From NCBI GenBank assembly GCA_900544105.1, contig UQUC01000016.1, forward strand, positions 1 through 31,295: a stretch of 31,295 bases of DNA, given 5' to 3'. Under the pieces are notes generated by a model. That model was given only the letters and a program-made list of their open reading frames with translations, was not told the DNA's origin and searched no databases. Positions 1-6,217 of the stretch are shown one piece after another (position 1 is the stretch's first letter; each line of letters opens with the position of its first letter). Source of the DNA: an uncultured Oscillibacter sp. Lineage in GTDB: Bacteria; Bacillota; Clostridia; Oscillospirales; Oscillospiraceae. The translations under genes were made by a program, and so were the position numbers.

Positions 1-63
1 TGGGTTTCCCGCGCACACCCTTCCTTACCGTCGCGGAGAATTTACTACTTTATCGGCAGCCTC

Positions 64-91
64 AGAGACGCCCTATCGGGCGTCTCTTTTT
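64..91 (+). terminator. Rho-independent terminator, plus strand
   Basis: A perfect 10-bp stem (AGAGACGCCC / GGGCGTCTCT) closes a TATC loop and runs into five T's. The opposite strand lacks a T-run, so it should end a plus-strand transcript that begins left of the window. Confidence 0.8.
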
Positions 92-260
92 GTGTGTTGA
101 AAAAGTCTTTTCGCTCCGCTGTTCCTCCCTAACTCCAGGACTTTACAAGAGGCCTGAGAATAGTTGATCTCAACGGAATAAAACGCCTTTTTTGGGGGAC
201 TGCACATTTCTTCCCTTCCCGGCAGCCAAGTCTCTCCTCTGCTAAGTGTTTCTCAAAATT

Positions 261-300
261 ACAGGCCGCTTTTCCGCCGTTCAGCGGAAAAGCGGCCTGT
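261..300 (-). terminator. Terminator of ridA
   Basis: A 17-bp perfect stem (261-277 with 284-300) with a 6-nt loop lies 45 nt past the ridA stop codon. Read on the minus strand it is followed by a short AATTTTG tail, so termination is plausible though the T-run is short. Confidence 0.7.
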
Positions 301-344
301 CCATTTCAAAACAAACGCTTTGTTCTTTGGTTGTCAGAAATGTC

Positions 345-719
345 TTACTTGCAGACAGCGATGATCTCGATCTCGCACAGCAGCTTCTTGGGCAGCTCCT
401 TCACGGCCACGCAGGAACGAGCGGGCTTGCCGGTGAAATACTTGCCATACACGCCGTTGAAAGCAGCGAAGTCTTCCATGTTAGCCAGGAAGCAGGTGGT
501 CTTGATGACGTCCTCGAAGCCCAGGCCGTTAGCAGCCAGAATAGCCTTGATGCTCTGGCAGGCGCGCTCAGCCTGCTCCTCGATGGTGGTGCCGACGATC
601 TCACCGGTACCGGGCATCAGGGGGACCTGGCCGGAAGCAAACAGGAAGCCGTTGGCGGAGATAGCCTGAGAATAGGGGCCGATTGCGGCGGGGGCATCAG
701 GAGTGTTGGTGTAATTCAT
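345..719 (-). CDS. ridA: RidA family 2-iminobutanoate/2-iminopropanoate deaminase
   Basis: This 124-residue protein matches the RidA (YjgF/YER057c/UK114) family along its whole length. It hydrolyses reactive enamines/imines such as 2-aminoacrylate and 2-aminocrotonate, released by PLP enzymes, to 2-keto acids and ammonia in the cytoplasm. Family hallmarks visible are the N-terminal IGPYSQA, the FASGQVPLMPGTGEIVG segment, and the C-terminal PARSCVAVKELP containing the substrate-binding arginine. The start is the ATG at 719: GGAAAGGAAG lies about 10 nt upstream, while an in-frame TTG at 740 would sit inside that ribosome site. It is monocistronic, with its own near-consensus promoter (805-833) and terminator. 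Its neighbour is methionine gamma-lyase, whose gamma-elimination chemistry yields 2-aminocrotonate, so a detoxifying partnership is likely (inference). The family assignment is very secure. Confidence 0.95.
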   Translation of the reverse strand: MNYTNTPDAPAAIGPYSQAISANGFLFASGQVPLMPGTGEIVGTTIEEQAERACQSIKAILAANGLGFEDVIKTTCFLANMEDFAAFNGVYGKYFTGKPARSCVAVKELPKKLLCEIEIIAVCK

Positions 720-784
720 AATGATGTACTTCCTTTCCAAATCGTTTCGTGCTGATTTTCCAAATCATGCCGTAGACAGAATTC

Positions 785-806
785 CTTGAATCGTCCACGA
801 TTCAAG
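785..806. promoter_or_regulatory. Perfect palindrome at ridA start site, candidate operator
   Basis: Half-sites CTTGAATCGT (785-794) and ACGATTCAAG (797-806) form a perfect 10+10 bp inverted repeat with a 2-nt centre. It begins in the last two bases of the ridA -10 box and covers the expected transcription start, the classical position for a repressor site. It could also fold as a hairpin at the 5' end of the mRNA. The cognate regulator is unknown. Confidence 0.6.
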
Positions 807-833
807 TATAAACACGGATCCGGCTTCTGTCAA
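805..833 (-). promoter_or_regulatory. Sigma-A promoter of ridA
   Basis: On the minus strand a consensus -35 TTGACA (828-833) is separated by 17 nt from -10 TATACT (805-810), placing the start near 798, about 80 nt upstream of the ridA ATG. Confidence 0.85.
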
Positions 834-850
834 CCCTTGCCGATCCGGTC

Positions 851-899
851 AAAAAACCCGCCGCCCCTCCTTCAAGAGGAGCGGCGGGTCAATTTTTTT
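851..899 (-). terminator. Terminator of the methionine gamma-lyase gene (bidirectional)
   Basis: A G+C-rich stem (856-863 with 882-889, and 867-871 with 877-881) has six T's on the minus-strand exit side (851-856) and seven T's on the plus side (893-899). It lies just after the megL stop codon and also insulates ridA. Confidence 0.85.
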
Positions 900-906
900 G
901 TGTAAA

Positions 907-2100
907 TTACACCAAGGTGTCCAGGACAGCCTTCAGATCAGCGATGATGTCATCGGGATCTTCCAGACCGACGGAGATACGGACCAGACCCTCGGAAATG
1001 CCGGAAGCCTTCAGCTCCTCGGGAGTGTAAGTGGAGTGAGTCATGGAAGCGGCGTGCTCGACCAGCGTCTCGGCATCGCCCAGAGACACGGCGATGGTGC
1101 ACAGCTGCAGCTTGTTCAGAGCGTTGGCAACGGCGTCGCGGTCGGCCTTCAGCTCAATGGACATCATGCCGCCGTACAGCTTCATCTGCTTCTTGGCGAT
1201 CTCGTGGCCCTCGAAGTCCTCCAGACCGGGATAATAGACCTTGTCGATGGCGGGATGATCGTGCAGGAACTCGGCAACCTTCATGGCGTTGGCGCTGTGA
1301 CGCTCCATACGGATGTCCAGCGTCTTGAGGCCGCGGGCGATCAGGAAGGCGTTGAACGGGCTCATAACGGCGCCGGTCATATCCTTCAGGCCGAACATAC
1401 GGCACTTGCCGATGAACTCAGCGTCAGAAATCACGAAGCCCGCAATCACGTCGCCGTGGCCGTTGATGTACTTGGTAGCGCTGTGGACAACCACATCGGC
1501 GCCCAGAGACAGGGGCTGCTGGATGTAAGGAGAGCAGAAGGTGTTATCCACGATGACGCGGATGTTCTTGTTGTACTCGTGAGCGATTTTGGCGACCTCA
1601 GCGATGTCAACCACCTTCAGAGTGGGGTTGCAGGGGGTCTCCAGATAGACAACCTTGGTCTTCTCGGTCAGAGCGGCTTTCACGGCAGCCAGGTCAGCGA
1701 AGTCAACGAACTTCACGCCCACGCCGAACTTGCTCATGCCGTGGTTCAGCAGAGCGAAGGTGCAGCCGTACAGGGTATCGCTGGCAACGATCTCGTCACC
1801 GGCCTCAACAGAGCTCCACAGAGCGGAGGAGATAGCGCCCATGCCGGAAGCGGTAGCCAGAGCAGCCTCGCCGCCCTCCAGAGCCGCCAGCTTCTCCTCG
1901 ACCTGAGTCAAAGAGGGGTTGGCCAGACGGGAGTAGATATAGCCCTCTTCCTGACCGGCAAAGCGGGCGCCGCCCTGCTGAACAGACTCAAACTCGAAAG
2001 TAGAGGTCTGATAAATCGGGGTGCACAGTGCGCCGACACCGTTGTCGTGCTTACCGGCGTGAATCTGACGAGTAGCAAAACCCATGTTCTTGCAATCCAT
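907..2100 (-). CDS. megL: Methionine gamma-lyase (PLP, Cys/Met metabolism family)
   Basis: This 397-residue, full-length member of the Cys/Met-metabolism PLP family is predicted to split L-methionine into methanethiol, ammonia and 2-oxobutanoate in the cytoplasm. The PLP lysine is K210 in SATKYINGHGD. Two features point to methionine gamma-lyase rather than cystathionine enzymes: Cys113 in DTLYGCTFALL (the equivalent of Cys116 of the Pseudomonas putida enzyme) and the GLKDMTGAV segment with K239-D240 (equivalent to K240-D241). YSRLANPS, which binds PLP phosphate from the neighbouring subunit, is also present. The ATG at 2100 has GGAAAGGAAGG upstream. The gene is transcribed away from a LysR gene and towards ridA. 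An O-acetylhomoserine sulfhydrylase or homocysteine-acting relative is a weaker alternative; the cysteine argues against it. Confidence 0.88.
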   Translation of the reverse strand: MDCKNMGFATRQIHAGKHDNGVGALCTPIYQTSTFEFESVQQGGARFAGQEEGYIYSRLANPSLTQVEEKLAALEGGEAALATASGMGAISSALWSSVEAGDEIVASDTLYGCTFALLNHGMSKFGVGVKFVDFADLAAVKAALTEKTKVVYLETPCNPTLKVVDIAEVAKIAHEYNKNIRVIVDNTFCSPYIQQPLSLGADVVVHSATKYINGHGDVIAGFVISDAEFIGKCRMFGLKDMTGAVMSPFNAFLIARGLKTLDIRMERHSANAMKVAEFLHDHPAIDKVYYPGLEDFEGHEIAKKQMKLYGGMMSIELKADRDAVANALNKLQLCTIAVSLGDAETLVEHAASMTHSTYTPEELKASGISEGLVRISVGLEDPDDIIADLKAVLDTLV

Positions 2101-2524
2101 AATAAATGCCTTCCTTTCCTTGTTCCGGGGCCGGTGAGACCGGCAAATTTTGTTGTTATCGTTTTTCAGTTATCTGTAAGAACTTTCCGCGTTTCTGGCA
2201 AAAGGAGAGAGCGAGTCGAGCAGAGAGGTGTTTACACGCAAAATTTATGTAAACATTTGCCGTAAACCAGAAAGTCTCATCGGATACTTTTATTGGATTT
2301 CACCTATTATACTATCACGTTCCGCGGAAAGGTGTTAGTATCTCTTTTTCGCAATTCATTCACAGTTATTTTAATAATGGATTGACTTTTCGTGATAGGC
2401 TCCGTATAATGTGGTTCAACAAACGATGCGTAACTATATCCATGGGAGCCAGGTGGACGGACTTGCAGTCCTCTGCGGTATCCTGCGGAAAATTTTATGA
2501 ATTTTATAAAAAGGAGACGATCCA
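2101..2524. promoter_or_regulatory. Divergent megL-lysR control region
   Basis: This 424-nt region separates the divergent methionine gamma-lyase and LysR genes. It holds the clear lysR promoter (2382-2410). On the minus strand a TATAAT-like box (2306-2311) without a good -35 is a weak megL promoter candidate, which would leave a leader of about 195 nt. An inverted repeat TGTTTAC (2229-2235) / GTAAACA (2249-2255), with a third GTAAAC at 2262-2267 spaced 13 nt from the second, is a possible regulator site. I found no S-box or T-box consensus. Confidence 0.5.
2382..2410 (+). promoter_or_regulatory. Sigma-A promoter of the LysR gene
   Basis: TTGACT (2382-2387) and TATAAT (2405-2410) are separated by exactly 17 nt. 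The predicted start near 2417 leaves a leader of about 105 nt before the LysR ATG. Confidence 0.9.
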
Positions 2525-3484
2525 ATGACCTTTCAGCAGCTGACATATGTGGTGGAGATCTCCAAATGCGGTTCTATCAACAAGGCCGCCCACAAGCTGT
2601 TCTTGTCCCAATCCGGCATTTCCACCGCCGTGCGGGAACTGGAGGAGGAATTGGGCATCAAATTCTTCGTCCGCAGCAACCGGGGCGTGGAGTTTACCCC
2701 GGGAGGCAAAGAGTTCCTGGGCTATGCAGTCTCACTACTGGAACAGAAACAACGGATCGAAAGTCTGTACGGCGAATCCCGCAGCACCATTGCACCGGTG
2801 CATTTCAGCGTTTCCACCCAGCGGTATCCCTTTACAGAGGACGCTTTCCTGGAAATGCTCCAGCAAAACCAGGAAAACCGCTACCAATATACATTAAAGG
2901 AGACCAGCATGGACGGCGTGATCGACGATGTGTATGACCACCGGGCGGACATCGGCGTCATCTTCCTGACCAAATTAACGGAAAAGATCGTCTGCCGTCT
3001 GCTGGACGCCCGGGAGCTGACCTTCCACGAGCTGGCGGCGGTGCCTCCCTGTGTATACGTCCGAAAAGGACATCCCCTCACCCAGCTGGAACACGTGTCG
3101 GAGGCGGATCTGGAGGGCTATCCTTACAGTTCCTTTGAACAGGCTCAGGGCGTAGCCGTGGACTTTTCTGAAGAGCTTCCCATGGTATCCATGCGTAAGC
3201 CCTCCAAGGCCATCATTGTCAACAACCGCTCCACCGCCATGAATGTTCTGGCCAATACGGACGCTTACAGCACTGGCAGCGGCCTTCTTGCAGAGCATCT
3301 CTCCCCTGCCAATGTGGTCACCATCCCTCTGGCAGACAAGGATCCGGTGCGGCTGGGCTGGATCTATCCGCAGAACGCCAAGCTCTCCTCTCACGCCGAA
3401 GGATTTGTCCGCCTTCTGGAACAGTCTATTCAGCGTTCTATTGCATATACCTCTTCCCTGCATCGTCAGATTGTCGGCAAATAA
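2525..3484 (+). CDS. LysR family transcriptional regulator
   Basis: This 319-residue protein has the LysR layout: an N-terminal winged helix-turn-helix (about residues 1-60, with FQQLTYVVEISKCGSINKAAHKLFLSQSGISTAVRELEEELG) and a C-terminal effector-binding domain (about 90-310). The ATG at 2525 follows AAGGAG with good spacing. LysR proteins often control the gene divergently transcribed from them, so the natural target is the methionine gamma-lyase gene next door, possibly also ridA and the NhaC-type transporter (inference). The ligand is unknown; a sulfur amino acid or a metabolite of it is a reasonable guess from context only. It is monocistronic, with its own promoter and terminator. Confidence 0.92.
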   Translation: MTFQQLTYVVEISKCGSINKAAHKLFLSQSGISTAVRELEEELGIKFFVRSNRGVEFTPGGKEFLGYAVSLLEQKQRIESLYGESRSTIAPVHFSVSTQRYPFTEDAFLEMLQQNQENRYQYTLKETSMDGVIDDVYDHRADIGVIFLTKLTEKIVCRLLDARELTFHELAAVPPCVYVRKGHPLTQLEHVSEADLEGYPYSSFEQAQGVAVDFSEELPMVSMRKPSKAIIVNNRSTAMNVLANTDAYSTGSGLLAEHLSPANVVTIPLADKDPVRLGWIYPQNAKLSSHAEGFVRLLEQSIQRSIAYTSSLHRQIVGK

Positions 3485-3494
3485 ACATATAAAC

Positions 3495-3525
3495 AAACCG
3501 GACGGTTTCGTCCGGTTTATTTTTT
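3495..3525 (+). terminator. Terminator of the LysR gene
   Basis: A perfect 10-bp stem (AAACCGGACG / CGTCCGGTTT) with a GTTT loop, followed by a TTATTTTTT tract, lies 10 nt after the LysR stop. Confidence 0.92.
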
Positions 3526-3569
3526 GCGCAAATTCTTCTCTCCTGAAGCAACGCCGCGCAGACAACAGG

Positions 3570-3596
3570 AAAACGCCGGCCATTGGCCGGCGTTTT
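3570..3596 (-). terminator. Terminator of the NhaC-family gene (bidirectional)
   Basis: A 12-bp stem (AAAACGCCGGCC / GGCCGGCGTTTT) with a 3-nt loop lies about 40 nt past the transporter stop. Four T's close the stem on either strand. Confidence 0.8.
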
Positions 3597-3637
3597 CCGT
3601 TAGGAGAGTGCGAGAGTAGGAGAGATCCGATGTTTGA

Positions 3638-5071
3638 TTACTGCTGTGCCTCAGCGGCTTCCTTCTCCAGCAGGGCCTTCTTCGCGGCCACGTTGGACTC
3701 AGCGCAGTCATACTCCCAGTTCCAGGGATCCTTGCGGCAGACACCATCGGCGAAGGGGATGAAGATGGACAGGATGCCGAAAGCGGCCAGGAACCAGCAA
3801 TACCACAGGGAGCCAAGGATGTTGGCGGGGCTGATGATGGTGCCGTTGGTAACGGTAGCGTTGCACAGGGAGCAAGCTACCAGGAGCTGCGCGCCGTAGG
3901 GGATGATGCCCTGGAACACGCAGGAGAACATATCCAACAGAGAAGCGGTGCGGCGGGGGTCAACCTTGTACTCGTGAGAGACCTCACGGGCCATGTCGCC
4001 AGCCACGATGATAGCCACGGTGTTGTTAGCGGTAGCGCAGTCGCAGAGAGAGACCATAGCGGCAATGCCCACCTGAGCGGACTTGTTGCCCTTCATGACC
4101 TTGCCCAACTTCTGGATGATCCACTCGATACCGCCGTTCTTGGCGATCAGCTCAGACATACCGCCGCACAGCAGGGTCAGGAAGAAGACCTCGTTCATGC
4201 CACAGAAGCCGTTGTAAACAGCCTGAGCGAAACCGGCCAGATTGATAGCGCCGGTGGCGATGCCCACGATACCGGCAGCGAAGGTGCCGATGGTCAGCAC
4301 CAGGAACACGTTCATGCCGACCAGAGCCAGGATCAGAACCAGCAGATAGGGGATAACCTTGATGAAGCTGTAGGACAGGTCGCCGATCTCGGTAACGGTC
4401 TCGGGACGGCCCACGATCAGCAGCACCACGATGGTGATCAGAGCGGCAGGCAGAGCGGTGAGGAAGTTCACGCGGAACTTATCACGCATCTCGCAGTGCT
4501 GGCTGCGGGTAGCGGCGATGGTGGTATCGGAGATCATGGACAGGTTATCGCCGAACATAGCGCCGCCGATAACTGCGCCCAGAACGACCATCATATTCAG
4601 GCCGCCCTTTTCCGCAACGCCGACAGCGATGGGAGTGATGGCGGAGATGGTGCCCATGGAGGTACCGGTAGCGGTGCCCATGAAAGCGCCGATGATGAAC
4701 AGACCAGCGGCCAGGAACTGGACGGGAACCAGGCTCAGGCCCAGGTTGACGGTAGCGTCACGGCCGCCCATCTCAGCAGCCACGGTAGCGAACGCGCCGG
4801 CCAGGATGTAGATGATCAGCATGGTCAGAACGTCCACGTTGGCAGCGCCCTTGGCGAACGTATCAAACTTTTCGTTGATGCTGCCCTTGAACATGATGAA
4901 GGCCACCAGAACGGCCAGGAACATTGCGGTAACAGAGGGGAACTGATAGAATGCCATGTCGACGCCCTTGGACTGGTAATACAGACCGGCGCCCATGTAG
5001 ACAACGATGAATACCAGGAACGGGAGCAGTGCGAGACCATTCGCTTTTTTGTTGTTCAGGGTATTGCCCAT
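3638..5071 (-). CDS. NhaC superfamily transporter (Na+/H+ antiporter-like; MetT-like?)
   Basis: This 477-residue polytopic membrane protein has about ten to twelve hydrophobic segments and the NhaC-family signature GDNLSMISDTTIAATR (family GDxLSxxSDTT), with a second family region around CDCATANNTVAIIVAGDMAR. NhaC proper exchanges Na+ and H+. The superfamily also contains predicted sodium-dependent methionine transporters (MetT, from comparative genomics of methionine regulons), and the methionine gamma-lyase, RidA and LysR neighbours make that role attractive here; the substrate itself cannot be read from the sequence. The ATG at 5071 has AAAGGAGG upstream; an in-frame TTG at 5143 is unsupported. 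The gene has its own promoter (5177-5206) and terminator. Confidence 0.85.
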   Translation of the reverse strand: MGNTLNNKKANGLALLPFLVFIVVYMGAGLYYQSKGVDMAFYQFPSVTAMFLAVLVAFIMFKGSINEKFDTFAKGAANVDVLTMLIIYILAGAFATVAAEMGGRDATVNLGLSLVPVQFLAAGLFIIGAFMGTATGTSMGTISAITPIAVGVAEKGGLNMMVVLGAVIGGAMFGDNLSMISDTTIAATRSQHCEMRDKFRVNFLTALPAALITIVVLLIVGRPETVTEIGDLSYSFIKVIPYLLVLILALVGMNVFLVLTIGTFAAGIVGIATGAINLAGFAQAVYNGFCGMNEVFFLTLLCGGMSELIAKNGGIEWIIQKLGKVMKGNKSAQVGIAAMVSLCDCATANNTVAIIVAGDMAREVSHEYKVDPRRTASLLDMFSCVFQGIIPYGAQLLVACSLCNATVTNGTIISPANILGSLWYCWFLAAFGILSIFIPFADGVCRKDPWNWEYDCAESNVAAKKALLEKEAAEAQQ

Positions 5072-5176
5072 ATAGGGTTCCTCCTTTTTTCTTCCAAAGC
5101 TTGTTGATAGGTTCTTGGGACTGCTTATTGTGTTTTTACACAATTAAAGTGGGATTGCCTCTCTCCTCTATCGTCA

Positions 5177-5206
5177 AGTATACCATAATTGTGAACGGAT
5201 TGTTAA
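5177..5206 (-). promoter_or_regulatory. Promoter of the NhaC-family gene
   Basis: On the minus strand TTAACA (5201-5206), an 18-nt spacer and TATACT (5177-5182) are preceded by an extended -10 TGG. Confidence 0.75.
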
Positions 5207-5220
5207 TGCTTTTTTTCTAT

Positions 5221-5261
5221 AATTGGTTATCGCTCTATCGATAGCAATTGAAGCTTTTTTT
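5221..5261 (+). terminator. Orphan terminator-like hairpin, plus strand
   Basis: TATCG/CGATA (5228-5232, 5239-5243) and AATTG/CAATT (5221-5225, 5245-5249) make a two-part stem, followed a few bases later by seven T's (5255-5261). No plus-strand gene ends here, so it may close an unannotated small transcript or be coincidental. Confidence 0.35.
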
Positions 5262-5347
5262 GTTAACCGTTTTCCTGTCGTTCCGCTGCTCCATTTTATG
5301 CACTTTTAAGCACGTTCAGTCCTCCTCAGTAACTTTTCAAAACAGTA

Positions 5348-5386
5348 AAAATCGAGGCGGTCCCCTTGCGGGACCGCCTCGATTTT
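5348..5386 (-). terminator. Terminator of the HAD phosphatase gene
   Basis: A 17-bp perfect stem (5348-5364 with 5370-5386) with a CTTGC loop ends at the HAD stop codon. On the minus strand it is followed by TTTTTACTG, a good exit T-run. Confidence 0.9.
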
Positions 5387-6036
5387 CAGTTCATCAGAAG
5401 TTTTTCCAATTCCGCCGGGGTATCTGCCAGAAAATCCGCTCCCGCGCTTACCAGATTTTCCCGACTGCGGAAGCCCCACGTCACGCCGCAGGCCTTCAAT
5501 CCCGCGTTGTGTCCTGTGTGGATATCCACATCGCTGTCTCCCACCATCAGCGTCTCCTCCGGCCGGGCATTCAGCTTTTCCAGGATCCCGCAGGCCACGC
5601 CGGGATCCGGCTTCACCGGCGCACCGGGAAGATTTCCCCGGATCACCTCAAAAATACCGGGAAAGTAGTGGGCCACGATCACTTGGCTGAATTCGTCCGC
5701 CTTGTTGGAGCAAACTGCCAGACGCACTCCGGCGGCTTTCAGCTTTTTCAGCAGCTCCGGCATCCCGGCGTAGGGTGCGGTCAGCTCCATATTGTGAGCG
5801 CCGTAGACCCGATTGAACTGGGCAAGGGTCCGTTCCAGCGTCTGCGGCTCCTGGGCCTCCGCCGGGGAAAACCGGCTCACCAGATTGGGGATGCCGTGGC
5901 CCACCATATCCTCGATGGCCTGTACGGTGTGCTCCGGCCAGCCGTTTTCCCGGCAGACGGCGTTGGCAGCGGCAGCCAGATCCCCGATGGTATCCAGCAG
6001 CGTGCCGTCCAAATCAAAAATCACTGTGCGATACAT
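5386..6036 (-). CDS. HAD superfamily phosphatase, phosphoglycolate phosphatase-like
   Basis: This 216-residue HAD hydrolase shows all four motifs: I, DLDGTLLDT (nucleophile D8 and D10); II, CSNK; III, KPDP; and IV, GDSDVDI. The helical cap between motifs I and II is typical of Gph/PGP-type enzymes. It dephosphorylates a small phosphate ester; 2-phosphoglycolate is the usual prediction but substrates vary widely. The start is ATG 6036 with GGAAGG 8 nt upstream; the TTG at 6042 is too close to that site. It lies 181 nt downstream of mtnA on the same strand. A role with methylthioribose-derived phosphates (as MtnX-type HAD enzymes have) is possible but there is no specific sequence support. Confidence 0.85.
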   Translation of the reverse strand: MYRTVIFDLDGTLLDTIGDLAAAANAVCRENGWPEHTVQAIEDMVGHGIPNLVSRFSPAEAQEPQTLERTLAQFNRVYGAHNMELTAPYAGMPELLKKLKAAGVRLAVCSNKADEFSQVIVAHYFPGIFEVIRGNLPGAPVKPDPGVACGILEKLNARPEETLMVGDSDVDIHTGHNAGLKACGVTWGFRSRENLVSAGADFLADTPAELEKLLMN

Positions 6037-6175
6037 ATACAATGCCTTCCTTTGTTATTTTGCAACTTTTCAGACGGTTTTTCTCTACCGTCGAAATGTC
6101 ATTCCCGGCGGATCTTGCTTCCCGATTGCCATTGTAAAAATGGGTCCTCGGTCCATCATCGCCCCCCGCGTTTCC

Positions 6176-6181
6176 ATTATA
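6176..6181 (-). promoter_or_regulatory. Possible -10 box for the HAD gene
   Basis: A TATAAT lies on the minus strand in the 181-nt mtnA-HAD gap, but the -35 region is poor. If active it would start transcription about 130 nt before the HAD ATG. Confidence 0.3.
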
Positions 6182-6217
6182 CCGCGGGAGGTTCCGGGAG
6201 AACATATCGGATCCTTC

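Larger units (their letters stand above)
1..344. other. Non-coding left edge of window
   Basis: No gene is recognisable here. The stretch holds a plus-strand terminator (64-91), presumably for something ending outside the window, then about 170 nt with no clear signal, then the ridA terminator (261-300). An open frame over 1-132 on the plus strand runs straight through the terminator and shows no family resemblance, so it is not called. Confidence 0.6.
5072..5385. other. Intergenic region upstream of the NhaC-type gene
   Basis: This region contains the transporter promoter (5177-5206) and a leader of about 100 nt carrying a perfect inverted repeat ATTGTGT-TTTT-ACACAAT (5127-5144). It also has a plus-strand hairpin followed by seven T's (5221-5261), with no plus-strand gene before it, and the HAD-gene terminator (5348-5386). 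No coding region was seen. Confidence 0.6.

Noticed and set aside
898..2265. 455-codon plus-strand open frame opposite methionine gamma-lyase
   Set aside because: It is a shadow of a strongly coding minus-strand gene, has no ribosome site or family resemblance, and runs through the megL terminator and control region.
2411..2524. Riboswitch in the ~105-nt LysR leader or in the megL leader (SAM or T-box)
   Set aside because: Only short hairpins such as GGAC-TTGCA-GTCC were found; no T-box consensus or SAM-riboswitch core was seen.
2307..2546. 79-codon minus-strand frame upstream of megL
   Set aside because: It lies across the lysR promoter and leader, has no ribosome site and no recognisable sequence.
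3974..5107. 377-codon plus-strand frame opposite the NhaC-type gene, rich in His, Asp, Gln and Gly
   Set aside because: The composition is that of antisense to a hydrophobic membrane protein; the opposite strand has clear family motifs and regulatory signals.
6014..6205. 63-codon minus-strand frame in the mtnA-HAD gap
   Set aside because: No ribosome site, covers a promoter-like TATAAT, overlaps the HAD gene in another frame and has no family match.
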